Below the pieces are notes generated by a model, which saw only the letters and a program-made list of their open reading frames with translations, was not told the origin of the DNA and did no database searches. DNA of 64,000 bases, from the NCBI RefSeq assembly GCF_002029235.1, contig NZ_MZGV01000023.1:1-64000 (forward strand), given 5' to 3'. The position numbers and the translations under genes are program-made. Below are positions 25,172 through 34,147 of this stretch, in pieces; within the stretch, counting starts at the first letter, position 1; each line of letters starts with the position of its first letter. This DNA comes from Clostridium oryzae. Lineage in GTDB: Bacteria; Bacillota; Clostridia; Clostridiales; Clostridiaceae.

Positions 25172-27043
25172 ATGGAGAAATCAATTTTTAAAAAACTAAT
25201 CCTACCAGAACAGCTTGGGGCTATTCTTGAAAATAAGGAAGTGATTTTGGCAGAGACTAGAGAAGACTTATTAGACATAGCCATGGGAAGAGATAAAGTT
25301 AACATTTTTGACGTTTCGTACGACACTCCAGGCAAAGGTAATGTGCTTGAAGCCACTGTTGTTAGATGCAAAAATGGTTTGTCAGTAAATTACACTGATC
25401 CTTATATGCGTAGAAGAGATCCCGATTGTACAGTTATTGCTGATGATAAACCTACTGATAAACCGCAGTTCAAAGACAGATTTAATAAGGATTTTAATGA
25501 GCTTAGAAATGAAACTTTTGATTGGTTTAACAATCAAGATGAATTAATCTTACTTCCATTTATGGCCGGAGCAGATGAAATAGGCTATCCTGCCCTTTTA
25601 GTAGCTCCTGCTAATGCTGGTTTTTTTGCTAGCTGTCTTGCTGATCTCCAAGGCTTTATACCAAGAAGTAAGATTCCATACGAATTTAAACCTAGAGCTA
25701 TTTTATACTTGGCACCACCATTTAGGCATACATATTTTGGTGGTAAACAGGTAGTAGTTCATAACAGACTTGAAAAAATGCATGAACTTTTCTGCTATAA
25801 TTTATATCCAGGTCCAAGTGCCAAAAAAGGTATTTACGGAGTACTTCTTAATATAGGTGAAGAAGAAGGCTGGGTTACTTTACATGCGTCAGCAGTTAAA
25901 ATAACAACTCCATATGAAAACACATTTACTATCATGCATGAAGGGGCAAGCGGAGGCGGTAAAAGTGAAATGACCGAGCAATTCCACAGAGAACTAGATG
26001 GTAGACTGCTGATTGGAACAAACACACTAAGCGGCGAAAAGTTTTATATGGATATAAAAGAAGCCTGTGAACTTCAGCCGGTTACTGATGATATGGCTAT
26101 GGCTATACCATCTATACAAAATGGTAAGAAGCTTGTAGTTGAAGATGCTGAAAATGGATGGTTCTTAAGAATAGACCATATAAACAAATATGGTACTGAT
26201 CCTAATATTGAAAGAATGACTATTTATCCTAAGGAACCTCTCATTTTCTTGAATATAGATGGTAAGCCAGAAGCTACTTGTCTGATTTGGGAGCATACTT
26301 TAGACGCACCTGGCAAACCATGTACTAACCCTAGAGTTATCTTACCAAGAACATTTATAGAGAATGTTGCAGTAAATGAACCTGTAGAAATAGATTTGAG
26401 AAGTTTTGGAGTAAGAACTCCACCTAGCGAAAGAAACAATCCAAATTACGGAATCATAGGCATATTCCATGTTCTTCCACCGGCACTTGCATGGCTTTGG
26501 AGACTTGTGGCTCCTAGAGGACATGCTAATCCTAGTGTGACTTCTACTGAGGGTATGAGCAGCGAAGGTGTTGGTTCATATTGGCCATTCGCTACTGGAA
26601 GAAGAGTTGATCAGGCTAACCTGCTTCTAAAACAGATTCTAAGCACTCCTGAAACCCATTATGTATTAATACCAAACCAACATATAGGTGTCTATAAGGT
26701 TGGTTTTATGGGACAATGGATTGCTAGAGAATATCTTGCAAGAAGAGGAAATGTTCACTTTAAGAAGGAACCTCTCGTACCTTCTAGATGTCCATTATTA
26801 GGATATGCTCTTGAGTCTTTAAAAATAGATGGACAATCTGTTCCAAAAGATTTCCTTCAAGTTGATTTACAAGATGATAATGGTGTTGAAGGTTATGATG
26901 CCGGTGCAGAAATGCTCAACGAATTCTTTAAATCGGAGTTGCAGCAATTTTTAACACCTGATTTAGATCCACTTGGAAAACAGATTATTGAAGTATGCTT
27001 GCGAAATGGTTCATTAAAAGAATATGTAGATCTTATACCTTAA
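25172..27043 (+). CDS. DUF4914 protein with PEP-carboxykinase-like P-loop
   Basis: Large soluble protein of 623 residues, recognised as the DUF4914 family. Near residue 260 a P-loop HEGASGGGKSEMTEQ resembles the kinase loop of PEP carboxykinases and HPr kinase, so ATP/GTP binding is likely. Other conserved stretches: LLPFMAGADEIGYPALLV, YLAPPFRHTYFGGKQVVV, GWVTLHASAVKITTPYE and STEGMSSEGVGSYWPFATGRR. No signal peptide or membrane segment. AAGGAG precedes the ATG. Single-gene transcript with a terminator. Substrate unknown; the metal- and carboxylate-rich sequence would fit a small-molecule phosphotransferase, as inference. Confidence 0.85.
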   Translation: MEKSIFKKLILPEQLGAILENKEVILAETREDLLDIAMGRDKVNIFDVSYDTPGKGNVLEATVVRCKNGLSVNYTDPYMRRRDPDCTVIADDKPTDKPQFKDRFNKDFNELRNETFDWFNNQDELILLPFMAGADEIGYPALLVAPANAGFFASCLADLQGFIPRSKIPYEFKPRAILYLAPPFRHTYFGGKQVVVHNRLEKMHELFCYNLYPGPSAKKGIYGVLLNIGEEEGWVTLHASAVKITTPYENTFTIMHEGASGGGKSEMTEQFHRELDGRLLIGTNTLSGEKFYMDIKEACELQPVTDDMAMAIPSIQNGKKLVVEDAENGWFLRIDHINKYGTDPNIERMTIYPKEPLIFLNIDGKPEATCLIWEHTLDAPGKPCTNPRVILPRTFIENVAVNEPVEIDLRSFGVRTPPSERNNPNYGIIGIFHVLPPALAWLWRLVAPRGHANPSVTSTEGMSSEGVGSYWPFATGRRVDQANLLLKQILSTPETHYVLIPNQHIGVYKVGFMGQWIAREYLARRGNVHFKKEPLVPSRCPLLGYALESLKIDGQSVPKDFLQVDLQDDNGVEGYDAGAEMLNEFFKSELQQFLTPDLDPLGKQIIEVCLRNGSLKEYVDLIP

Positions 27044-27056
27044 ATAATCATTAACT

Positions 27057-27138
27057 ATGAATGAGAAATTTGCAATGTAGGAAAAAATCCAGCTGTACAG
27101 CTGGATTTTCTTATATCCTCATTCGCAATTTCTAATTA
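27057..27138. terminator. nested palindrome between DUF4914 and metG
   Basis: Core perfect palindrome at 27084-27109 (AAAATCCAGCTGT then its complement) ending in TTTTCT. Outer arms TGAATGAGAAATTTGCAAT and ATTCGCAATTTCTAATTA add a second inverted repeat, a layout shared with the elements at 19627 and 45955. Works as bidirectional terminator for two convergent genes. Confidence 0.75.
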
Positions 27139-29085
27139 ACTAACTGTACTTCCTGTTGGAAGATCTCCAGGAATTGTAACTGCAAACAATTTGCTTTCAT
27201 CCTCTGATGCAGCAGCAAGTATCATTCCTTGCGAAAGTTCCCCTCTTAATTTTACAGGCTTAAGATTAGCAAGAAGCACAACATATTTACCAACTAAATC
27301 TTCAGGTTTATACCATTGGGCTATTCCAGAGACTACCTGTCTTTCTTCACCACCAAGATCAACCTTTAATTTCAAAAGTTTCTTAGCTCCTTTAATCGGC
27401 TCACATTCTTTTACTTTAACAACTCTCAAGTCAAGCTTGTCAAAATCATCTATTGTTATTTCAGGCTTAATAGGTTTTATTTCAGCCTTTGCGTCACCTG
27501 CTGAAGATTCCTTCATTTGCTGTTCTCTTATAGCATCAAGTTCTGCAAGTTTAGCATCGACATCAATTCTTGGAAAAATAGCGTCTCCTTTTTTAACCAT
27601 AGTGCCAGCTCTAGTTCCATCAAAAGCAGACAGTGAATCCCAAGTTGTCAGCTCAATATTAAGCTGTTCATTAATCTTACTGCTTGTAGTTGGAAGAAAT
27701 GACGCTACTAATGAAGATATTATTCTAAGGCTCTCAACTAAGTTATATAACACTGTGCCAAGTCTGCCCTTCTTATCTTCACTCTTAGCCAGAATCCATG
27801 GTGTAGTTTCATCTATATATTTATTTGATCGTCCAATTAAATTCCATATACTGTCTAATGCTTCTGGTATTTTAAAGGCATCCATAGCTTTATCAACTTG
27901 ATTTGGAGTATCCAATGCCAGCTTGATAAGCTCATCATCTATTTCTTCCTTATCAGTAGGTGCAGGAATAACACCATCAAAATATTTGCCTATCATAGCT
28001 GCAGTTCTAGAAACAAGATTTCCAAGATCATTTGCTAAGTCTGAGTTAATCTTCTTAATAAATATCTCATTATTAAACAAGCCATCTGAACCAAAAGGTA
28101 TTTCTCTAAGAAGATAATATCTTACTGGGTCTACACCAAAGTTATTTACAAGCACTACTGGATCAACCACATTTCCTTTTGATTTTGACATTTTCCCGCC
28201 GTCAACAAGAAGCCAGCCATGACCAAATACATGCTTAGGCAGCGGTTCACCTAATGCCATAAGCATAATAGGCCAATAAATAGTGTGAAATCTCAATATA
28301 TCTTTACCTATAAGATGAACATCACAAGGCCAATATTTATTATAGTCATTATATTTATCATTTCCATATCCCATAGCAGTTATATAGTTAGTTAATGCAT
28401 CTATCCATACATAAACCACATGCTTAGGATCGAATTTAACTGGTATTCCCCAGTTAAATGTTGTTCTCGACACACATAAGTCTTGCAGACCAGGTCTTAA
28501 AAAATTATTAAGCATCTCATTTTTTCTTGATTCAGGTTGAATGAAATCTGGATGACTTTCTATATATTCAATAAGCTTAGGAGCATATTTGCTCATTTTG
28601 AAGAAATAAGCCTCTTCCTTTGCTTTCTCAACAGGTCTTCCGCAATCAGGACATTTTCCATCCACAAGCTGAGTTTCTGTCCAGAAAGATTCGCAAGGTG
28701 TACAATACCATCCCTCATAAGAACTCTTATAAATATCACCTTGCTCGTAAAGTTTTGTAAATATATCCTGAACAGCCTTCTCATGATAGTCATCTGTAGT
28801 TCTTATAAACCTATCATAGCTTATATCCATAAGTTTCCATAGGTCTTTAATTCCTGCCACTATTTCATCAACATATTCCTTAGGTGTAACACCTTTTTCC
28901 TCAGCTATTCTTTGAATTTTCTGACCATGCTCATCGGTACCTGTAAGCAGCATAACATCGTAACCTCTAAGCCTTTTAAATCTAGCCAAAGCATCAGCTG
29001 CTACAGTTGTATAGGTATTTCCTATATGTAGCTTAGCAGATGGGTAATAAATCGGTGTTGTAATATAATATGGTTTCTTTGTCAT
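27136..29085 (-). CDS. metG: methionyl-tRNA synthetase
   Basis: Class I synthetase charging initiator and elongator tRNA(Met), 649 residues. HIGH motif appears as PSAKLHIGNTYTT, a Zn knuckle as CTPCES...CPDCGRP, and KMSKS as DGGKMSKSKGNVVDP near residue 300. The helical anticodon-binding domain (about 355-500, with Trp in NKYIDETTPWIL) is followed by a C-terminal tRNA-binding EMAP-like domain (about 545-649, DLRVVKVKECEPIKGAKKL). The start ATG overlaps the preceding stop codon as ATGA, with AGGAGG inside the upstream gene, so translation is coupled to it. Controlled by the T-box at 29905-30205. Confidence 0.97.
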   Translation of the reverse strand: MTKKPYYITTPIYYPSAKLHIGNTYTTVAADALARFKRLRGYDVMLLTGTDEHGQKIQRIAEEKGVTPKEYVDEIVAGIKDLWKLMDISYDRFIRTTDDYHEKAVQDIFTKLYEQGDIYKSSYEGWYCTPCESFWTETQLVDGKCPDCGRPVEKAKEEAYFFKMSKYAPKLIEYIESHPDFIQPESRKNEMLNNFLRPGLQDLCVSRTTFNWGIPVKFDPKHVVYVWIDALTNYITAMGYGNDKYNDYNKYWPCDVHLIGKDILRFHTIYWPIMLMALGEPLPKHVFGHGWLLVDGGKMSKSKGNVVDPVVLVNNFGVDPVRYYLLREIPFGSDGLFNNEIFIKKINSDLANDLGNLVSRTAAMIGKYFDGVIPAPTDKEEIDDELIKLALDTPNQVDKAMDAFKIPEALDSIWNLIGRSNKYIDETTPWILAKSEDKKGRLGTVLYNLVESLRIISSLVASFLPTTSSKINEQLNIELTTWDSLSAFDGTRAGTMVKKGDAIFPRIDVDAKLAELDAIREQQMKESSAGDAKAEIKPIKPEITIDDFDKLDLRVVKVKECEPIKGAKKLLKLKVDLGGEERQVVSGIAQWYKPEDLVGKYVVLLANLKPVKLRGELSQGMILAAASEDESKLFAVTIPGDLPTGSTVS

Positions 29086-29873
29086 GATATTCCTCCTTTT
29101 AAACTGTTGTAATTGTATTTTTTAATATCATCCTTTATATCATCTATATCTATCCAATCAAATAAGGGTGATAATTTGTTTACTTTAATTATTTTAGTTT
29201 CCTCTATATACTCCCATTTTGGTATAGAGATATCTAAAAATCTTCTTATTTTGCTACAGCATTCAGGCATAAACGGTTCTAACAGGTTAGATAAATTTGC
29301 AATTATAATAATACAATTATAAAGTACCTGCTCATTTTCACTTCTATTTTCGTCAACCTGAATCCAGGGTTGATTATTGTCAAAATATTCATTAGCCTTT
29401 TTTATATATATAAATATTTCATCTAAAGCACTATTAAACTGCTTACTTTCTATCATTTTTCCAACATTATCATAGAGGTTATTTATACTTTTCTTTATAT
29501 TAGTATCTACATTTCCTGCTGGAAGTTTACCACCGAAATATCTCTTTACGTAAATTAGGCACCTATTAATATAGTTTCCTAATATACCTAATAATTTATT
29601 ATTATTCTCCATTACAAGATTTTCTAAAGCCCCCCTATTTTTATCTTGGTTGCTTATGATAAAATATCTTATAGAATCTACATTGCAATTTTTTAGTATA
29701 AATGGCAGCTTCATATCTCTGGTAAATAACTCAACAGTTTTATGTGATTTGTTGGATTTTAACATATTATATCTATTTACTACATCTTTGCGCAAAACAT
29801 CTTCTAAACTATCTAAATCAACATATATTTTATTGCAGCTATAAATTCTTCCGTCATATATTTTCTGTTCCAT
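29082..29873 (-). CDS. free-standing MetRS anticodon-binding-like protein
   Basis: About 263 residues between the Met T-box and metG. From about residue 70 it aligns by eye with the part of MetRS just after KMSKS: NVDSIRYFIISNQDK, NKLLGILGNYINRCLIYVKRYFGGKLP, KQFNSALDEIFIYIKKANEYFDNNQPWIQV, NLLEPFMPECCSKIRRFL, and KLSPLFDWIDI. It keeps the Trp of the anticodon-binding helix but has no HIGH, Zn knuckle, KMSKS or tRNA-binding tail, so it cannot be a synthetase. The ending resembles E. coli-type MetRS more than the metG next to it. The frame is intact over the whole length and overlaps metG by ATGA. Either a degenerate paralogue or a tRNA(Met)-binding helper. Start ATG at 29873 follows AGGAAGGG. 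Confidence 0.75.
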   Translation of the reverse strand: MEQKIYDGRIYSCNKIYVDLDSLEDVLRKDVVNRYNMLKSNKSHKTVELFTRDMKLPFILKNCNVDSIRYFIISNQDKNRGALENLVMENNNKLLGILGNYINRCLIYVKRYFGGKLPAGNVDTNIKKSINNLYDNVGKMIESKQFNSALDEIFIYIKKANEYFDNNQPWIQVDENRSENEQVLYNCIIIIANLSNLLEPFMPECCSKIRRFLDISIPKWEYIEETKIIKVNKLSPLFDWIDIDDIKDDIKKYNYNSLKGGIS

Positions 29874-29904
29874 ACTACCCTTCCTCATCATAATTTACAC
29901 AAAT

Positions 29905-30205
29905 AAAAAACCTCTATACAGAAAACTCCATATAGAGGCATTAAATACGCGGTACCACTCTATTTCATATTTGTCTCACAACAAATATCTTATCAAGTGA
30001 CTCAGCTTTGTTTTTACAAAAGTTTAGCTTTTATCACCCAGTATTTTAACGGCTACAAACCCGTATTGCCTTATGCTTAGCTTCAGGCAATAAGCTCCGG
30101 GGCCATGTTCATAGAATTTTCCATCGCAGTTTCTCACCAACCCTGCTCTCTTTAGATATCCAAAATCTAGTACTCTTCCCATCAAAGCTCTATATTTATT
30201 TCATA
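29905..30205 (-). promoter_or_regulatory. T-box riboswitch, methionine specificity
   Basis: Tandem signature of a T-box leader on the minus strand: stem I with AGAGTACTAG and the GGTTGGTGAGAAAC distal loop, a specifier ATG at 30106-30104 just before the CCCCGGAGC segment, and the conserved T-box string AGAGTGGTACCGCG at about 29962-29949 that pairs with the tRNA acceptor end. The leader ends in a terminator, CCTCTATA/TATAGAGG (29938-29931 and 29918-29911) followed by a T-run. Uncharged tRNA(Met) would prevent termination and turn on the MetRS-like gene and metG. Confidence 0.92.
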
Positions 30206-30209
30206 CAGA

Positions 30210-30238
30210 ATTATAAATCAATGCTGTGTATTTGTCAA
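30210..30238 (-). promoter_or_regulatory. consensus promoter of the Met T-box operon
   Basis: TTGACA (30238-30233), exactly 17 bp, TATAAT (30215-30210): perfect match to sigma-A consensus. The -35 box lies only five bases after the stop codon of the ABC permease gene upstream. Confidence 0.85.
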
Positions 30239-30242
30239 GAAA

Positions 30243-32750
30243 CTATTCTGCCATTCTTAAACGCTGAACAACTGTCTGACTCTTACTGCTTTCCAGAAAC
30301 AAAACTGGAAGAATAATTGAAAATACTAGCATTCCCACTGCACCTATCAGTATTAGCATCAACGTAAAATGATAAGTGTTGGTCCACTCATTACTTATAT
30401 ATTTTCTGACGAAAGTCAAGCTGCAAACCGCAGCCAGCGGTGCAGATACCAGCACAGTAAAGCCTGCATAGTAAATTCCTTCATAGATAAGCGTAGCTGC
30501 AAGCTGTCCCTTTGTCATACCTACACTTTCCATAAGCGCGAATTCTTTACGTCTCGATACCATTGAAATGGTCAAGGTATTAATAAAATTTAATATACCA
30601 ATTAATATAATTACAATACTCAACGTCTGTCCCATAACATTTTCAGCAACCGTTTCGCTCCTATAAGCTTTTACATAGTCGTTTCTTGACTTTATTGCCA
30701 GATTAGGCTGAATATTTTTCTTGTACTGCGCCAAATACTTGCGAGCATCGTTTATGTTGCCTTTATCAAAATCAATATAGGTTAACATCGGTGATTGTTG
30801 AGAATACCGCTCTAAAAATATCTTTGATGGAATGATATATTTATTATTTAATGCTGGCTTTGTTTTAGTTGAATCTGCTCTATTAAGCGAAAGTACATCT
30901 ATATAAGCCATCACCTTATATACTCTTCCATCAATTATTACGTTTTCACCGATTCTATCATTACATTCATCATCCTTATTAAAAGGTTCCGCTCCTGAAA
31001 CCAGCACATATTTTCCAGTTTCAAATTTTTTCAAATCGAATTTTCCGTAATAAATATCCTGCTTTTTAATTATAAGATTATCTTCGCCATATACAATAGC
31101 ACCCATTTTACCTGTCTTTTTCATTTTCTTAAAAGCATTGATCCAAATATTATCAATAGCAACCTGCTTATACACATCCTTTTGCTGATAAAATTTTGTA
31201 ACTCTTTGCTTTGCAGCCTTTGATAACTTTGTTCGTGTTTCGTGATAATATATATTTCCAAGCCCTTTAAAGCCCTTTAATCTTTTTATTTTTGTCAACA
31301 AATCTTTTGATATTGTATGGTTATTCATATTGTAATAAGAATCAACTAAAGTGCTGTCTGAAAGATAAAAATCCGTTGAAATAATGTCCTTTAGATATTT
31401 ATCTATGTCAAAGCTGTTATTTATTGTGTAGATACTGTTCATAACAACAAATCCAAGTGATAAAGAAATTATAGTCATAACAAATCTTCTAGGATTTCGT
31501 TTTATATTAACAAAAGCCATCCTATGTAATTTAGCATCTTTCCTTGACTTTTTAATTCGTTTACTGCCAGAGGAACTATTAAATTGAAACTTTAAGGCTT
31601 CTATAGGAGATATTGCCCCAACAATTCTTACTGCTTTTTCACTGGACACAAGCACTGTAATAATTGCAAACAATGCTGAAAGCAGGAATATCACTGGGCT
31701 GCTAGAGATGGTATATGCGCCTGACTGTGCATTAAGCACAAGCGGCAAAATTAAGAAGCCTACACCATAGCCTGTTAATAGACCTATAGGCACTCCTAGC
31801 ATACACAGATAAGCTACCTGTTTTCTAAGCAGCTTATAAATCTGATTTGAAGTCATTCCAATTGTCTTTAATCTGCCATAGAACTGAATCTCCTTTGCCA
31901 AAGAAATCTGTATTGTATTGTTAATTATAAGATATCCGCTTACCAGAATTAGCAGGATTCCAAGAGAATATAATACTTTAGTTTTAAAGTTCATGGCTTT
32001 CTCATATGCCCAGTTATAGCTGGTCTTTATGTTTTTATTACCAAGTCCAGCTTCACCAAGAATTTCCTTTGCTATTTTCTTCGTATTTGAATGATTTTTC
32101 AGTCCTATATCGATAATTAAATTTTTGCTAACCTCTTTGGTTGATAGATAATTACTTACAAAAGCCTTCGACATCCATATCTTATTTGCACTGGCAACTA
32201 TGTCTCCCTCCCAGAAACCAGATAAAACAAATTGAGCTGTGCTTGTTTTTTTGCTTTTTGGATTTTTCTTAAATTTAAGAGTTATTTTTTCTCCAACTTT
32301 ATGAGGAATATTTAAATAATCTAAGACAATCGTATCCGTAGCTATTTCATTTTCTGTTTTCGGCATCCTTCCAACGGTTGGGTAATTCAAAGACATCTTT
32401 GCAAACTCATCATCTGCACTGCGTATTTCTGTAGGCGCACCTTCTAAGCCCTTATTTGCTGCCACACCAGCATAAATGCAAGTGCCGTATTCTTTTATTA
32501 GAGAATTCTTTGAAATGCTTTCAGTCTGCTTTCTGGTTATTTTTTCAAAAGTGATATCACTCGTAGTTCCAACCTGCCTGCAGGTCGCCTGCTCTACTGA
32601 TTTCTTTACACTCAATTCTATGGTAAATATAATGGTAAACATAATCGTAGTTAATAATATAGCTGTAAGCGTAACTAAATTCTGTTTTGTATTACACAAA
32701 AAATATTTTATTGAAAATTTATTCAATGTAAATTTCCGTTTTTTATTCAT
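30243..32750 (-). CDS. FtsX-like ABC transporter permease
   Basis: Membrane protein of 835 residues in the MacB/FtsX class. One membrane segment near the N terminus (about 25-45), a large external domain (about 50-255), three segments (about 265-380), a second external domain and three further segments at the C terminus, i.e. two FtsX modules. EIQFYGRLKTIGMTSNQIYKLL and EFALMESVGMTKGQLAATLIYEG are the typical coupling helices. Overlaps the ATPase gene by four bases, forming one transporter. This class commonly handles peptide antibiotics or lipoproteins; no two-component system is adjacent to support a resistance role. Confidence 0.92.
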   Translation of the reverse strand: MNKKRKFTLNKFSIKYFLCNTKQNLVTLTAILLTTIMFTIIFTIELSVKKSVEQATCRQVGTTSDITFEKITRKQTESISKNSLIKEYGTCIYAGVAANKGLEGAPTEIRSADDEFAKMSLNYPTVGRMPKTENEIATDTIVLDYLNIPHKVGEKITLKFKKNPKSKKTSTAQFVLSGFWEGDIVASANKIWMSKAFVSNYLSTKEVSKNLIIDIGLKNHSNTKKIAKEILGEAGLGNKNIKTSYNWAYEKAMNFKTKVLYSLGILLILVSGYLIINNTIQISLAKEIQFYGRLKTIGMTSNQIYKLLRKQVAYLCMLGVPIGLLTGYGVGFLILPLVLNAQSGAYTISSSPVIFLLSALFAIITVLVSSEKAVRIVGAISPIEALKFQFNSSSGSKRIKKSRKDAKLHRMAFVNIKRNPRRFVMTIISLSLGFVVMNSIYTINNSFDIDKYLKDIISTDFYLSDSTLVDSYYNMNNHTISKDLLTKIKRLKGFKGLGNIYYHETRTKLSKAAKQRVTKFYQQKDVYKQVAIDNIWINAFKKMKKTGKMGAIVYGEDNLIIKKQDIYYGKFDLKKFETGKYVLVSGAEPFNKDDECNDRIGENVIIDGRVYKVMAYIDVLSLNRADSTKTKPALNNKYIIPSKIFLERYSQQSPMLTYIDFDKGNINDARKYLAQYKKNIQPNLAIKSRNDYVKAYRSETVAENVMGQTLSIVIILIGILNFINTLTISMVSRRKEFALMESVGMTKGQLAATLIYEGIYYAGFTVLVSAPLAAVCSLTFVRKYISNEWTNTYHFTLMLILIGAVGMLVFSIILPVLFLESSKSQTVVQRLRMAE

Positions 32751-33427
32751 CTAGCACCACCTGCTTCTACTACTTTTCCATCCTCTATGTGTATAATAGT
32801 ATCTGCGTTTTTAGCTATTTCATCATTGTGAGTAATCATAACTATTGTCTGATTAAATTTCTTACTTGACTCTTTTAACAGCTTTATTACCTCTTCACTG
32901 GTTTTGCTGTCTAAGTTTCCTGTAGGCTCATCCGCAAGAATTATATTAGGCTTTGTAATCAAGGCTCTAGCTATAGCAACTCTCTGCTGCTGTCCTCCGG
33001 ATAGATTGTTAGGAAGATTATCTAACTTATCCTCTAACCCAAGCATAGTTACAATGTCATCAAAGTATTTTTCATCTGCCTGCTTTCCATCCAGCACAAC
33101 TGGTAGAACTATATTTTCGTACACGCTTAACATCGGAACGAGGTTGTAGTTCTGAAATATAAAGCCGATATGCCTTCTTCGAAATATTGTAAGTTCTTTA
33201 TCCGTAAGTTCAGATAAACTTTTTCCCCCAATTTCTATACTTCCGGAGGATGGCTTGTCCAATCCTCCCATAATATTTAATAACGTGGATTTTCCACTTC
33301 CACTAGTACCAATGATAGCTACAAATTTTTTCTCTTCAATCGAAATATTAATTCCGTCAACTGCCTTCACCGGGTTAAACTTGCTGCCATACTGCTTTCT
33401 TAGTTCTTTTACTTGAAGAATACTCAT
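32747..33427 (-). CDS. ABC transporter ATP-binding protein (MacB/LolD type)
   Basis: ATPase of 226 residues. Walker A IGTSGSGKSTLLN, Q-loop FIFQNYNLVPMLS, signature LSGGQQQRVAIARAL, Walker B IILADEPTGNLD and the switch His in VMITHN are all intact. DEPTGNLDSKTS is characteristic of the MacB/LolD/FtsE class that pairs with FtsX-type permeases, as here. A weak ribosome site (GAAGGGAAGAAGG) precedes the ATG. Upstream lies an unusually perfect 15-bp inverted repeat at 33542-33586 that could be an operator. Confidence 0.95.
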   Translation of the reverse strand: MSILQVKELRKQYGSKFNPVKAVDGINISIEEKKFVAIIGTSGSGKSTLLNIMGGLDKPSSGSIEIGGKSLSELTDKELTIFRRRHIGFIFQNYNLVPMLSVYENIVLPVVLDGKQADEKYFDDIVTMLGLEDKLDNLPNNLSGGQQQRVAIARALITKPNIILADEPTGNLDSKTSEEVIKLLKESSKKFNQTIVMITHNDEIAKNADTIIHIEDGKVVEAGGAR

Positions 33428-33541
33428 TTACCTTCTTCCCTTCCAAACATAATATATGCACTAACGTCTTCTAGATTAAATCTAAACTAATTGCTATTAA
33501 GCTATTTCATATAAACTATCAATATATTAATGATTCATAAC

Positions 33542-33586
33542 TTTACATTATTAATATATTATTACATAATGTATTAATAATGTAAA
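33542..33586. promoter_or_regulatory. long perfect inverted repeat upstream of the ABC operon
   Basis: TTTACATTATTAATA (33542-33556) and its exact complement TATTAATAATGTAAA (33572-33586) flank a 15-bp spacer that itself contains ACATAATGT. It is about 115 bp upstream of the ABC start codon, suitable for an operator of a dimeric repressor or as a hairpin in the leader. AT-richness lowers its weight. Confidence 0.4.
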
Positions 33587-33662
33587 TTAACTGAATGCAA
33601 ATTATTGTTCAGAATGGGAATAAAGAGCTGAAGGATACTAATGAATATATTAGATTATAAGT

Positions 33663-34075
33663 AAAAAATGGTTACACCCTATGTCGGCTAATTCCGCTGC
33701 GTTAAGCAATTTCACCGCATCTTTTAGTCAAATTTCCTAATGGCTCATAACTCGGCTGCGCCTCAAACAATTCGCCATCTTAACGGAAATTTGCCTAAAA
33801 GACACGGATAATTGCTAAACTCACTCCAAATGCCTCCGTCGGATGTAACCATTTTTAATGCCCTAACTCTTAATATTAACAAGATGCTTTTATTATACTG
33901 CTTCTGTTGCCTTCTTATCTTAATTCTCTAATTTCAAAATATATTACTGTTTCTTGTTAACTTCTTCGTAAACACGTTGTATCGTTTTTTCATTTAATAA
34001 CCACCTTTTCTCTTATTTAGTGGTGTATCTTAATTTTGATTAAAAGTTATCCACTGTTCCCAGAAAACATAAATT
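33663..34075. repeat. type B duplicated intergenic module, copy 1
   Basis: The first 193 bp (33664-33856) form one long imperfect palindrome with ends AAAAATGGTTACA and TGTAACCATTTTT, and inner arms TTAAGCAATT...CTTTTAG pairing with CTAAAAG...AATTGCTAA. The following about 220 bp (to GTTATCCACTG at about 34054 and beyond) is also duplicated at 55870-56095. No open frame of note. The GCCTCCGTCGG word is shared with the type D hairpins. Confidence 0.8.
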
Positions 34076-34087
34076 CCTAGAGAGCAA

Positions 34088-34114
34088 GAAAAAAAATTCG
34101 GCATAGCCGAATTC
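34088..34114 (-). terminator. terminator after the 83-residue membrane protein gene
   Basis: AATTCGGC/GCCGAATT (34095-34102 and 34106-34113) with a 3-nt loop, followed on the minus strand by eight Ts. Confidence 0.8.
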
Positions 34115-34147
34115 AATCATACAATAAATAATATTAATAATAGCTTA

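Noticed and set aside
27191..27901. Open frame of 236 codons on the plus strand inside metG
   Set aside because: Antisense shadow of metG; Ser/Leu/Ile-rich with no ribosome site and no recognisable domain.
33664..33856. Insertion sequence or CRISPR-like repeat
   Set aside because: No transposase frame, no regular spacer units; it is a long palindrome repeated once elsewhere.
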